A stretch of 64,000 nt of DNA, taken from assembly GCF_009600605.1 (NCBI RefSeq), contig NZ_VWNA01000001.1, positions 3,892,501 to 3,956,500 on the forward strand, in the 5' to 3' direction. Positions within the stretch are counted from its first letter, which is position 1. Every line of letters begins with the position of its first letter. The position numbers and the translations under genes are program-made. The stretch is from Segnochrobactrum spirostomi (lineage in GTDB: Bacteria > Pseudomonadota > Alphaproteobacteria > Rhizobiales > Segnochrobactraceae). The notes under the pieces were generated by a model. That model did no database searches. It saw nothing but the letters and a program-made list of their open reading frames with translations, and was not told the origin of the DNA. This document shows, piece after piece, positions 16,849-25,337 of the stretch.

Positions 16849-19500
16849 ATGACCGACACCCGCCAGCCTCCGCGCCTCGACACCCGCCCGCAGGGCGCCA
16901 CCCCCGCCGGGCCCGGCGGCAATGGCGGTCCCGAGGACGATCCGCTCTTCGAGCTCGCCCGAATCGTCGCGGACAGCATCCGCTCCGAGCGCGAGGCCGA
17001 GGCCGGCCGGACCGGTCATGCCGCGCCCGAGCCTGTCGTGCGCGCGGTTGAGCCGCCGCCGGTCTCCGGCGGCTTCTTCGGGTTCGATGCGGAAGCCTTC
17101 GAAAGCGAGCTTCTGCGCTCGGCCGAGGAGCAGGTCGCTCCGAGCCGTCCGCTGCGCTCGCGCGCGACGCCGGTCGCCCCGCGCGGTGCCGAGCCGGCGC
17201 CGCGGATCGAGCCGCCGATGGCGCCGGTCGTTGCGCCCGTGGCGCCCCCGGAAGAGCCCCCCGTCGCGCCGGAACCGGTGTCCTACGAAGAGCCCCTGCG
17301 CGAAGAAGACGAGGTCTTCCTCGATCACGACGTGCCGCCGGTCGAGCCGCCCCGCGATGTCGCGCCGCCGCGCTTCTCGCAGGACCGCTTTACCCTTGAT
17401 TTCGAGGCCGCCCTGTTCGATGGCGAGCCGCCGGCGCCCCATGCGCCGAAGCCCGTCGCGTACGAGCCCGAGCCGCTCGACGAACCGGGCCCATACGGCG
17501 AGCCGCCGTTCGAGTACGAAGCCGAGCCGGCCGAGGCGGCGAACGAGTTCGTCGACGAGAGCGACGCCGATGCCGCCGAAATTGTCGAGTCCGCGGGCGC
17601 GTTCGTCGAGGAGGAGCCCGCGCCGGAGGAGGAGGCGGAGCCGTTCTCGCCCGCCGCCGTCGAGGAAGCCCCGTCGCCGCAGAAGCGCGGCGCCTTCACG
17701 TTCGACCCCGACCTCGAGCAGGCGCTCGGCGGCGAACTGCGTGCGGCGCTCGGCCCGAAGGCTTCCGAGACCAGGGCTGAGCGCGACAAGGATACCCACG
17801 GTTCCGATGTTCGCCCGCCTGCGACAGACGAATCGACCCTCATTCTCGGCGCCCGCCCAATGCGCGGGCCGGCTGCGAAGCTCAATAGCCTGAGCCAGCC
17901 GGAGCCGGCTGCCGTCGTTCGTCAGGACCAGTCGCAGTTCGAGCCTATCCCGCTGCTCGAGAAGGCGCCGCTGCGCCCGGGCACGTCGCCGGTGAAGCCA
18001 ACCGTGATCGACACCCCGCCGGTGCCGCCGATCGACGATCCGAAGCCGGCCGCGACCGAGGAGCGTCGCGAGCCCGACTTCGATTTCGGAAGCCTGGACC
18101 TCGATCTCGACCATGGCCCCGATCCGGCGGCGATCGGTGCCACGCGCCCGATCGAGCCGGCGAAGCGTCCGGAGCCCGAGGAGGCCGACATCGAGGCGAA
18201 CGCCGCCGCCGGTTCGCTGTCGTGGCTGCGCAGCGAGCGCGACCCGGCGGGCGACGGCCTCGACAGCGATCCCGGCCAAGACGACGAGGACTCGTTCGGC
18301 CGTGCGCCGAAGGGGCGCGGTGGACGGCGCGGTCAGAAGCGCGGCATCTGGATTTTGGCCACCGTCGTCGTGGTGGCGGTTGCGGGCGTCGGCGCCTATC
18401 AGGTGCTCGGTCTCGTCGGCGGCAACAGCGCGGGCGGGCCGCCGCCCGAAATCAAGGCGGATTCGTCCCCGGTCAAGGAGGCGCCGCCGAGCACCGATCA
18501 GCAGAACGCCTCGACGGACGATCCAAGCAAGGTGTTCTACGATCGCGTCGCCAACACCAACGATCCCGCGAGGCAGAACCTCAACACTGCCGCGGCGCCA
18601 GCCGAGTCGGCGCAGGGCGCCGGGGCGACCGCGGGCGCATCGAAGGCCGATCTGCCGGGCGTGAATGTCGGCGATGCGCCGACGTCGGCCGATTCGGACG
18701 GGCAGCCTATGGTGCCGCGCAAGGTTCGGACCGTCGTCGTTCGTCCGGATGGAACGATCGTCACCCCGGACCCGTCGCAGGTCGCAGAGGCCGCCGCGCA
18801 GAACGCGGCCGGCACGCCGTCGTCCGATCCGTTCGGCGGGGCCGGCGAAGCCTCGCCCCTGAGCCCGCCGTCCGGACAGCCGGCGGCCCCTGGCGCCGAT
18901 CAAGGCGGCAACGCCGCCGCGGCCCCGGCCGACGACGATTTCTATCCGGCGCCGCCGCGCAAGCCGCTCCGCGCCGGGCAGGTTGCGCCCGCGCCGGCGC
19001 AGCCGGCACCCCAGGCGGCCGAGGCCGCTCCGGCGGCGAACGGCGGCAACATGTTCGATGCCGCCCAGGCGACGGTCGGGGCCTCGGCCCCGCCGCCCGC
19101 TCCGGCCGAACCGGCCGCGGCACCGGCGGCGCCTGCCGCCGCGCCTGCGCCAGCACCTGCCGCGCCTGCGGCGTCCGAGCCGCAATCACTGGCGAGTGCC
19201 GCCGGTGGTACGGCGCCTGCCGCCGCCCCGCCGGCCGCTGCGGCACCGTCACCGGGCGGCTACGGCATCCAGGTCGCGAGCCAGAAGACCGAGGCCGATG
19301 CGCAGAAGGTCTATGCGGGCCTTCAGCGGCGGTTCGCCTCGGTGCTCGCCGGCCGTCCGGCGGTGATCCGCCAGGTCGATCTCGGGGCGAAGGGCGTCTA
19401 TTATCGGGTCAAGGTGCCGGCGGGCTCCTCCGCCGAGGCCGCGTCGCTCTGCAACGCGCTCAAGGCCGCCGGCGGCGACTGCTACGTGAGCAAGCTCTGA
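16849..19500 (+). CDS. Large SPOR-domain membrane protein
   Basis: An 883-residue bitopic protein. The first 495 or so residues are acidic, Pro- and Glu-rich and probably disordered in the cytoplasm. One transmembrane helix follows a basic stretch at about residues 499-522 (IWILATVVVVAVAGVGAYQV). A periplasmic Pro/Ala-rich linker of about 280 residues leads to a C-terminal SPOR domain (from about 803; YGIQVASQKTEADAQKVYAG to the end), which binds denuded septal peptidoglycan. It lies in the conserved argS-SPOR-nagZ order. A division-related role is expected from the domain; the long cytoplasmic arm could recruit partners. Confidence 0.9.
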   Translation: MTDTRQPPRLDTRPQGATPAGPGGNGGPEDDPLFELARIVADSIRSEREAEAGRTGHAAPEPVVRAVEPPPVSGGFFGFDAEAFESELLRSAEEQVAPSRPLRSRATPVAPRGAEPAPRIEPPMAPVVAPVAPPEEPPVAPEPVSYEEPLREEDEVFLDHDVPPVEPPRDVAPPRFSQDRFTLDFEAALFDGEPPAPHAPKPVAYEPEPLDEPGPYGEPPFEYEAEPAEAANEFVDESDADAAEIVESAGAFVEEEPAPEEEAEPFSPAAVEEAPSPQKRGAFTFDPDLEQALGGELRAALGPKASETRAERDKDTHGSDVRPPATDESTLILGARPMRGPAAKLNSLSQPEPAAVVRQDQSQFEPIPLLEKAPLRPGTSPVKPTVIDTPPVPPIDDPKPAATEERREPDFDFGSLDLDLDHGPDPAAIGATRPIEPAKRPEPEEADIEANAAAGSLSWLRSERDPAGDGLDSDPGQDDEDSFGRAPKGRGGRRGQKRGIWILATVVVVAVAGVGAYQVLGLVGGNSAGGPPPEIKADSSPVKEAPPSTDQQNASTDDPSKVFYDRVANTNDPARQNLNTAAAPAESAQGAGATAGASKADLPGVNVGDAPTSADSDGQPMVPRKVRTVVVRPDGTIVTPDPSQVAEAAAQNAAGTPSSDPFGGAGEASPLSPPSGQPAAPGADQGGNAAAAPADDDFYPAPPRKPLRAGQVAPAPAQPAPQAAEAAPAANGGNMFDAAQATVGASAPPPAPAEPAAAPAAPAAAPAPAPAAPAASEPQSLASAAGGTAPAAAPPAAAAPSPGGYGIQVASQKTEADAQKVYAGLQRRFASVLAGRPAVIRQVDLGAKGVYYRVKVPAGSSAEAASLCNALKAAGGDCYVSKL

Positions 19501-19589
19501 GGCTTGTGAGCCACACGCAGGCAGGACGGGTCGGGCCGATGGTCCGGCCCGCGACCTAGCCAGACCCTTGCCGCCATGAAGGGCGCCTG

Positions 19590-20612
19590 ATGATCAAAGC
19601 CTTCATCACGGGCTTCGCAGGGACGGCGTTGACCGCCGACGAGCGGGCCTTTCTGCGCGACGAGCAGCCCTGGGGCGCCATCCTGTTCCTGCGCAATTGC
19701 CGCGATCCGGGCGAGATCCGCGATCTCGTCGCCGCCTTTCGCGAGTGTCTCGGCCGTCCCGACGCGCCTGTCCTGATCGACCAGGAGGGCGGCCGTGTCC
19801 AGCGGCTCAAGCCGCCGCTGTGGCGGCGTTATCCCGCGGGCCGCACCTACGGCGCGCTCCACGCCCGCGACCCCGAGGCCGGGCGTCTCGCGGCCCGCTT
19901 GGTCGCGCGGCTGATGGCCGATGATCTCCACGCCCTCGGCATCAACGTCGATTGCCTGCCCGTCCTCGACGTGCCGGTGCCCGGCGTCCACGACGTCATC
20001 GGCGACCGCGCTTATGCGGAGGACCCGGAAACGGTGATCGCCCTCGGCCGTGCGGCGGCCGAAGGCCTCTTGGACGGCGGCGTCCTGCCGGTGATGAAAC
20101 ACATTCCCGGTCACGGGCGGACCGAAGTCGATTCCCACCTCGCACTGCCGGTCGTGCGGGCGAGCCGGGCCGAACTCGAGGCGGTCGATTTTCGCCCCTT
20201 CGCCGCGCTCGCCGACCTGCCCGTCGCGATGACCGCCCACATGGTGTTCGAGGCGATCGATCCGACCGCGCCGGCGACCTGCTCGGCCATGATGATCGGC
20301 GACATCGTGCGCGGCGCGATCGGCTTCCAGGGGCTGCTCCTCTCCGACGACCTCTCGATGCAGGCGCTCGAAGGCTCGCTCGGCCACCGCGCGGCGCGGG
20401 CGCTCGCCGCCGGCTGCGATATCGCGCTCCATTGCAACGGCAAGATCGACGAGATGCGGGAGGTCGCCGCGGCGTCGCCGCCGCTCGAAGGCGAGGCGGC
20501 CCGCCGTGCGGCCGCGGCCCTCGGGCACCTCAGGGCGCCGAGCCCGTTCGATCGCGACCGCGCGATCGATCTCTGCGAGACGCTCACGGGCGAGCGGGCG
20601 CTCGTGGCATAA
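19590..20612 (+). CDS. nagZ: Beta-N-acetylhexosaminidase
   Basis: A family 3 glycoside hydrolase that removes GlcNAc from anhydromuropeptides during peptidoglycan recycling, in the cytoplasm (no signal peptide). The diagnostic NagZ loop is KHIPGHGRTEVDSH (residues about 169-182), which supplies the general acid/base His-Asp pair, and the nucleophile Asp is in LLLSDDLSMQAL (near 253). LIDQEGGRVQR is the family N-terminal signature. Length is 340 residues, normal. It starts 89 bases after the SPOR gene and is followed after 23 bases by scpA. Confidence 0.96.
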   Translation: MIKAFITGFAGTALTADERAFLRDEQPWGAILFLRNCRDPGEIRDLVAAFRECLGRPDAPVLIDQEGGRVQRLKPPLWRRYPAGRTYGALHARDPEAGRLAARLVARLMADDLHALGINVDCLPVLDVPVPGVHDVIGDRAYAEDPETVIALGRAAAEGLLDGGVLPVMKHIPGHGRTEVDSHLALPVVRASRAELEAVDFRPFAALADLPVAMTAHMVFEAIDPTAPATCSAMMIGDIVRGAIGFQGLLLSDDLSMQALEGSLGHRAARALAAGCDIALHCNGKIDEMREVAAASPPLEGEAARRAAAALGHLRAPSPFDRDRAIDLCETLTGERALVA

Positions 20613-20635
20613 GGTGACGGCATGAGGAGAGGGCG

Positions 20636-21477
20636 GTGAGCACCGACGCGGGCGGACGGGACGAATGGAGCCTGCCGCTCGCCGAGCGGCCGCCGCCGGG
20701 CGAGTTCGATCTCGTCGTCGATGTCGAGGGTTACGAGGGCCCGCTCGACCTGCTGCTCGCCCTCGCGCGCTCCCAGAAGCTCGACCTCGCCCGCATCTCG
20801 ATCCTCGCGCTCGCCGAGCAATATCTCGCCTTCATCGCCGAAGCGCGCCGGCTGCGGCTCGAACTCGCCGCCGATTATTTGGTGATGGCGGCCTGGCTCG
20901 CATACCTGAAATCGCGCCTCCTGGTCCCCGCCGTCGAGAGCGACGACGAACCGAGCGGCGAGATGCTCGCCGCCGAACTCGCCTTCCGCCTGAAGCGGCT
21001 CGAGGCGATGCGCGACGCCGCCGGCAAGCTCGCCGCTCGGGCCCGCCTCGGCCGCGACGTGTTCCGCCGCGGCGAGGTCGAGCCGATCTTGGTCGATCGC
21101 CGCACCGCCTGGATCGCGACGCTCTATGATCTGCTTTCCGCCTATGCCGCGCAGAAGCAGCGCACCATGGTCTCGCGCGTCAGCGTCGGGCGGCGCACGG
21201 TGTGGTCGCTGGTCGATGCCCGGGCGGCGCTGGAGCGGATGATCGGGCATGCCGCCGGCTGGGTCTCGATCGACGACCTGTTGATCGAGTTCGCCGTCCC
21301 GCCCGAGGACCGGGCGACGGTGAAGGCGAGCACCTTCTCGGCGAGCCTGGAGCTTGCGAAGGAGGGGGGCTCGAACTACGCCAGAGTGCCGCGTTCGCGC
21401 CGATCTTCATCCGCACCCGCGCGGCGGGAGAGGTGACCGACGAGGCGAGCGAGGAGGATGGGAGCGCAGATGAGTGA
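20636..21477 (+). CDS. scpA: Segregation and condensation protein A, C-terminus apparently frameshifted
   Basis: Kleisin subunit of the SMC-ScpAB condensin, needed for chromosome segregation. The N-terminal kleisin signature is YEGPLDLLLALARSQKLDL and ISILALAEQYL. It starts at GTG 20636. As written, the frame runs on to 21436 with an unnatural Ser/Arg tail after LELAKEG. One base back, the frame reads LELRQSAAFAPIFIRT and an acidic tail ending at 21477, which is the expected ScpA winged-helix end. The switch falls at AAGGAGGGGGG (21359-21369); seven Gs instead of six would give an intact 280-residue protein whose stop overlaps the scpB start. Either a homopolymer undercall or a real frameshift is possible. 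Confidence 0.88.
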
Positions 21478-22170
21478 CGAGATCCGCGGGGGGAGCCGCC
21501 CGGCTCCGGTAACGTGCGCGATCTGTCGTCCGCGGACCACCGCGAGCATCTGCGCATCGTCGAGGCGATCCTGTTCGCGAGCGCTGAGCCGCTTGCGGCC
21601 GAGGTGATCGCCGCGCGGATGCCCCCCGCTGTCGATGTGCCCAGTCTCCTGCGCGAATTGCAGGCGCTCTATGCCGGCCATGGCGTCAATCTGGTCCGCA
21701 TCGCCGGCGGGTGGGCCTTCCGCACGGCCGAAGACCTCGGCTTTCTGCTGCGCCGCGACACCGTCGAGCCCCGGCGCCTCACCCGTGCCGCGCTCGAAAC
21801 CCTCGCGATCATCGCCTATCACCAGCCCGTCACTCGCGCCGAGATCGAGGCGATCCGCGGCGTCGCGACCTCGAAGGGAACCCTCGACGTCCTCTTGGAG
21901 ACCGGCTGGGTGCGCATGCGCGGCCGCCGGCGCTCGCCGGGCCGCCCGGTGACCTACGGCACCACACCCGCCTTCCTCGATCATTTCGGCCTCGAATCGA
22001 TCGGTGATCTGCCGGGGCTCGAGGAACTCAAAGGCGCCGGCCTGCTCGATATGGTGCCGCCCGGCTCGATCTTCGTGACGCCCGACGATCGATCGGCCCT
22101 CGACGCGGACGAGGATCCGTTGGAGGAGGGCGGTGCCGACCACGAGCCCGATCTGTTCGACGAGCGCTGA
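21470..22170 (+). CDS. scpB: Segregation and condensation protein B, N-terminus apparently frameshifted
   Basis: Winged-helix accessory subunit of SMC-ScpAB. Conserved sequence runs from REHLRIVEAILFASAEPL through LETLAIIAYHQPVTRAEIEA and IRGV to FGLESIGDLPGLEEL. The uninterrupted frame can begin only at GTG 21514 (218 residues). A better start is ATG 21470, preceded by GGGAG and overlapping the corrected scpA stop. From there the protein reads MSDEIRGG and joins the main frame if the G6 run at 21488-21493 has one more G, giving 233 residues. Organisation scpA-scpB with overlap is standard. Confidence 0.9.
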
Positions 22171-22189
22171 ACCTACGAAAGCCGAAACG

Positions 22190-23269
22190 ATGCCGACCGC
22201 TGCTGCCGAGATTCGCCATGATCGCCCGCCGCGCCTCGCTTACGAGCGGGTGAGCCACAGCTTCACCGGCCTTGCGGCGGTCGACGACGTCAGCCTGTCG
22301 GTCGAAAGCGGAGAAATCCTCTGCCTGCTGGGGCCGTCCGGGTGCGGCAAGACGACCCTCCTGCGCATCGCTGCCGGCATCGAGCGGCAGAAGGCCGGCC
22401 GCGTCGTTATCGACGGCGAGGAGGTCGCCGGCCCGAACCGCATGCTGCCGCCGGAGGCGCGGGGCATCGGGCTCGTCTTCCAAGACTACGCGCTGTTTCC
22501 GCACCTGACGATTCTCGACAATGTGCGCTTCGGGCTCGCCGGGCGCCCCGCCGGTCCGGCGACGGAGACGGCGATGCGCGCGCTCGAGCGGGTGCGGCTC
22601 GCGCATTATGCGAAATCCTATCCCCACAACCTCTCCGGCGGCGAGCAGCAGCGCGTCGCGCTCGCCCGGGCGCTCGCCCCGGAACCCCGCGTGCTCCTGC
22701 TCGACGAGCCGTTCTCCGGGCTCGACCGCCGGCTGCGCGACCAGGTGCGCGACGACACGCTCGCGGTGCTGCGGGAGAACGGGGCGACCGCGATCGTCGT
22801 CACCCACGATCCGGAGGAGGCGATGCGCATCGGCGACCGCATCGCCCTGATGCGCAAGGGCCGCCTCGTCCAGCTCGGCACGCCCGGTGCGCTCTATCGC
22901 CGGCCGGTCGATCTCAAGGCGGCGCGGTTCTTCTCCGAGATCAACGAGTTGCCGGCGCGGGTCGTGGCGGGCCGGGTGGTGTGCGCCCTCGGAGACCTGC
23001 CCGCCCCGGCGTCCCTTGCGGAGGGCGCGTCAGCGGTCGTCGCCGTACGTCCCCACGACGTCCGCATCGCCGCCGCGGGCGGTCTCCCGGCGCTGGTGCG
23101 CCGCCACCGCTTCCTCGGCGAGGTGGATTATCTGCTCGTCGAGATCGCCGGTTTCGATCATCCCATCGAAATCCGCGCACCGGCGGGCGCGGGATGTGCG
23201 GAAGGCGATACGATCCGCGTTGAAATCGCGGCCGACGCTTGCCACATCTTCAAAGGCGAGCCGGCCTAA
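22190..23269 (+). CDS. Orphan ABC transporter ATPase (FbpC/PotA-like)
   Basis: A 359-residue importer-type ATPase. Walker A GPSGCGKTT is at residues 48-56, Q-loop VFQDYALFPHLTILDNV, signature LSGGEQQRVALARAL, Walker B VLLLDEPFSGLD, His-loop VVTHDPEEAM, and a TOBE-like C-terminal region (from about 270; VVAVRPHDVRI). The closest character is Fe(III)/2-aminoethylphosphonate-type subunits. No permease or binding-protein gene lies nearby, and the gene sits 19 bases after scpB and before tatA, a position normally empty in this conserved run, so it looks inserted. The start at 22190 is preferred because the longer frame overlaps scpB. Confidence 0.9.
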   Translation: MPTAAAEIRHDRPPRLAYERVSHSFTGLAAVDDVSLSVESGEILCLLGPSGCGKTTLLRIAAGIERQKAGRVVIDGEEVAGPNRMLPPEARGIGLVFQDYALFPHLTILDNVRFGLAGRPAGPATETAMRALERVRLAHYAKSYPHNLSGGEQQRVALARALAPEPRVLLLDEPFSGLDRRLRDQVRDDTLAVLRENGATAIVVTHDPEEAMRIGDRIALMRKGRLVQLGTPGALYRRPVDLKAARFFSEINELPARVVAGRVVCALGDLPAPASLAEGASAVVAVRPHDVRIAAAGGLPALVRRHRFLGEVDYLLVEIAGFDHPIEIRAPAGAGCAEGDTIRVEIAADACHIFKGEPA

Positions 23270-23461
23270 ATCGCCGGTTCGAAGGCGGCGGTTCGCGTTG
23301 CGACCCCGTGGGCTTTCTGCAATATTGCCCAGCCGGGTGGCGACCCTTCGGGGCGGACGCGCGGGAACGTGCGTCTCGGTCCGCCGGGAAGAGTGTTTGG
23401 AAGTCCTGAGGCTGATCGAGGCAGACGATCCGGCTGGCAAGGACGCGAGGAGAAGCCTGTC

Positions 23462-23677
23462 ATGGGTCTCAGCATTTGGCATATCCTCATCGTCGCGATC
23501 GTCGTGGTGCTGTTGTTCGGCCGCGGGAAGATCTCGGATCTGATGGGTGACGTCGCGAAGGGCATCAAGAGCTTCAAGAAGGGGCTCGCCGACGACGACG
23601 ATCCGAAGCCGATCGAAAATAAGCCCGGCGTGACGCTGCAGTCGCAGAAGACCGAAGATCGCACCCACGTCGGCTGA
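23462..23677 (+). CDS. tatA: Twin-arginine translocase subunit TatA
   Basis: A 71-residue protein with the TatA/E hallmark: a short N-terminal transmembrane helix ([17 protein letters not shown]), then the FGRGKI hinge and an amphipathic helix ([13 protein letters not shown]), with a charged tail. TatA oligomers form the variable-size pore for folded proteins bearing twin-arginine signals. The ATG at 23462 is preceded by AGGAGA. The gene starts 192 bases after the ABC ATPase, so it likely has its own promoter, and it precedes tatB and tatC. Confidence 0.95.
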   Translation: MGLSIWHILIVAIVVVLLFGRGKISDLMGDVAKGIKSFKKGLADDDDPKPIENKPGVTLQSQKTEDRTHVG

Positions 23678-23856
23678 ACGGCCGCAATTCCGTCCAAGTC
23701 CTCTCCAGTCCTGACACTTCGGGAAGATCGGGGAAACATTGCCCGCTCCGCTGAGGCGGGGCGGTGGTGTATGGATGGCGACGTCAAGAGGGGCGGCACC
23801 CGCGCAACCCTTCTGCGCTAGCGGCTCACGGCGGGTAGGTCGGTCGACGCACGTCC

Positions 23857-24456
23857 ATGTTCGAAATCGGTTGGAGCGAAATCCTCATCATCGTGGTCGT
23901 GGCGCTCGTCGTCATCGGCCCGAAGGATCTTCCACGCGCCCTGCGCACCGCAGGGCAGATGATCGGCCGCATCCGCCGCATGGCGGGCGAATTCCAAGCG
24001 ACGTTCAACGAGGCGATCCGCGAGGCGGAGCGCCAGACGGAGCTCGAGGATCTGCGGCGCCAGCTCGCCGAGGCGAAGGCCCTCGATCCGCTGAAAGACG
24101 TGCGCGACAAGCTCAAGGAGATGGACGCGCCGACGCCGCCGAAGGGCGAGGCGCCCGTTCCCGACCCCGATGCGCCGGCGGCTCCGACCGTCCACGCGCC
24201 GGAGAGTGCCTCCCTCGCGAGCGAGCCTCTCGCTGCGGCAGCCGAGCATCCCGCCACGGATCCTTCGGTGCATTCCGACGAGGCGGCGCCGGGGCCGTCG
24301 ACGGCTACTGCCGCGCCGTCCGTCGAGACCGCCTCTCACGCCGAACCCGCGCCGCAGCCGGTGCAGGACTCGGCACATGAACCGGATGCCGCTCGCCCGA
24401 GCGCATCGCCCGCCGCCGCGGCGACCGCCGCCTCTCCGACGGGACAGACCGCATGA
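23857..24456 (+). CDS. tatB: Sec-independent translocase protein TatB
   Basis: A 199-residue TatB. The N-terminal helix MFEIGWSEILIIVVVALVVI is followed by GPKDLPRALR and a long charged amphipathic region (residues about 25-100), then a Pro/Ala-rich disordered tail longer than in enterobacteria but usual in Rhizobiales. TatB with TatC forms the receptor for twin-arginine signal peptides in the inner membrane. It is separated from tatA by 179 bases and overlaps tatC by four bases (ATGA). Confidence 0.94.
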   Translation: MFEIGWSEILIIVVVALVVIGPKDLPRALRTAGQMIGRIRRMAGEFQATFNEAIREAERQTELEDLRRQLAEAKALDPLKDVRDKLKEMDAPTPPKGEAPVPDPDAPAAPTVHAPESASLASEPLAAAAEHPATDPSVHSDEAAPGPSTATAAPSVETASHAEPAPQPVQDSAHEPDAARPSASPAAAATAASPTGQTA

Positions 24457-25256
24457 GCCGGAACCAGCAGGACGAAGACGATATCGAGGCCTCGCGTGCC
24501 CCCCTCATCGAGCACCTGATCGAGCTGCGCGCGCGCCTCATCAAGTCGCTCGTCGCGATTCTGATCTGCTTTCTCGTCTGCTTCTATTTCGCCTCCGACA
24601 TCTTCAACATCCTGATCATCCCGTACGAGCACGTCGTCGGCAACACGCGGCCGATCGAGCTCATTTACACGGCGCCGCAGGAATATTTCTTCACCCAGTT
24701 GAAGCTCGGCATGTTCGGCGCGTTGTTCCTGGCGTTTCCGGTCATCGCCAGCCAGATCTACATGTTCGTGGCGCCGGGGCTCTACAAGAACGAGCGCAAG
24801 GCCTTTGTGCCGTTCCTGATCGCCACGCCACTGCTCTTCATCCTCGGCGCCGCCATGGTCTATTTCATGGTGATGCCGCTTGCGCTGAAGTTCTTCGTCT
24901 CGATGGAGCAGCACGGCGGCGCCGGCAAGGCCAGCATTTACCTGCTGCCCAAGGTGAGCGAATATCTCGGCCTCGTCATGGTGCTGATCTTCGCGTTTGG
25001 AGCGGTGTTTCAGACGCCCGTGATCCTGACGTTGCTCGGCCGCGCGGGGCTCCTCACAGCCGCCGATCTGAGGGCGAAGCGCCGGTATGCGATCGTCGTC
25101 GCCTTCATCATCGCGGCGATCCTGACGCCGCCCGATCCGATCAGCCAGATCTCCCTTGCGATCCCTGCGATGCTCCTCTACGAGGTGTCGATCATCGCCG
25201 TCCGGTACGTCGAGCGGTCGCGCGCAGCCGCCGAGGCGGCGGACAACGCCGCCTGA
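24453..25256 (+). CDS. tatC: Sec-independent translocase protein TatC
   Basis: A polytopic inner-membrane protein of 267 residues with about six hydrophobic segments. The signatures are the cytoplasmic N-terminus (HLIELRARLIKSL), APGLYKNERKAFVPFL and the C-terminal ILTPPDPISQ. TatC recognises the twin-arginine signal. Its start codon overlaps the tatB stop, indicating translational coupling. Length and topology are normal. Confidence 0.96.
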   Translation: MSRNQQDEDDIEASRAPLIEHLIELRARLIKSLVAILICFLVCFYFASDIFNILIIPYEHVVGNTRPIELIYTAPQEYFFTQLKLGMFGALFLAFPVIASQIYMFVAPGLYKNERKAFVPFLIATPLLFILGAAMVYFMVMPLALKFFVSMEQHGGAGKASIYLLPKVSEYLGLVMVLIFAFGAVFQTPVILTLLGRAGLLTAADLRAKRRYAIVVAFIIAAILTPPDPISQISLAIPAMLLYEVSIIAVRYVERSRAAAEAADNAA

Positions 25257-25300
25257 GGGCGGCGTCCGCGCGTCCGTCGCCCGCACCGCCCGCCTTTTCG

Positions 25301-25321
25301 CCGGCCGCGGCTCGCGGCCGG
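25301..25321. terminator. GC-rich hairpin between tatC and serS
   Basis: CCGGCCGCG-gct-CGCGGCCGG forms a perfect 9-base stem with a 3-base loop, 45 bases after tatC and 16 bases before serS. It lacks a T-run. It may attenuate read-through or occlude serS translation, or simply reflect local composition. Confidence 0.35.
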
Positions 25322-25337
25322 TCGCCGGAGCCGTTTC

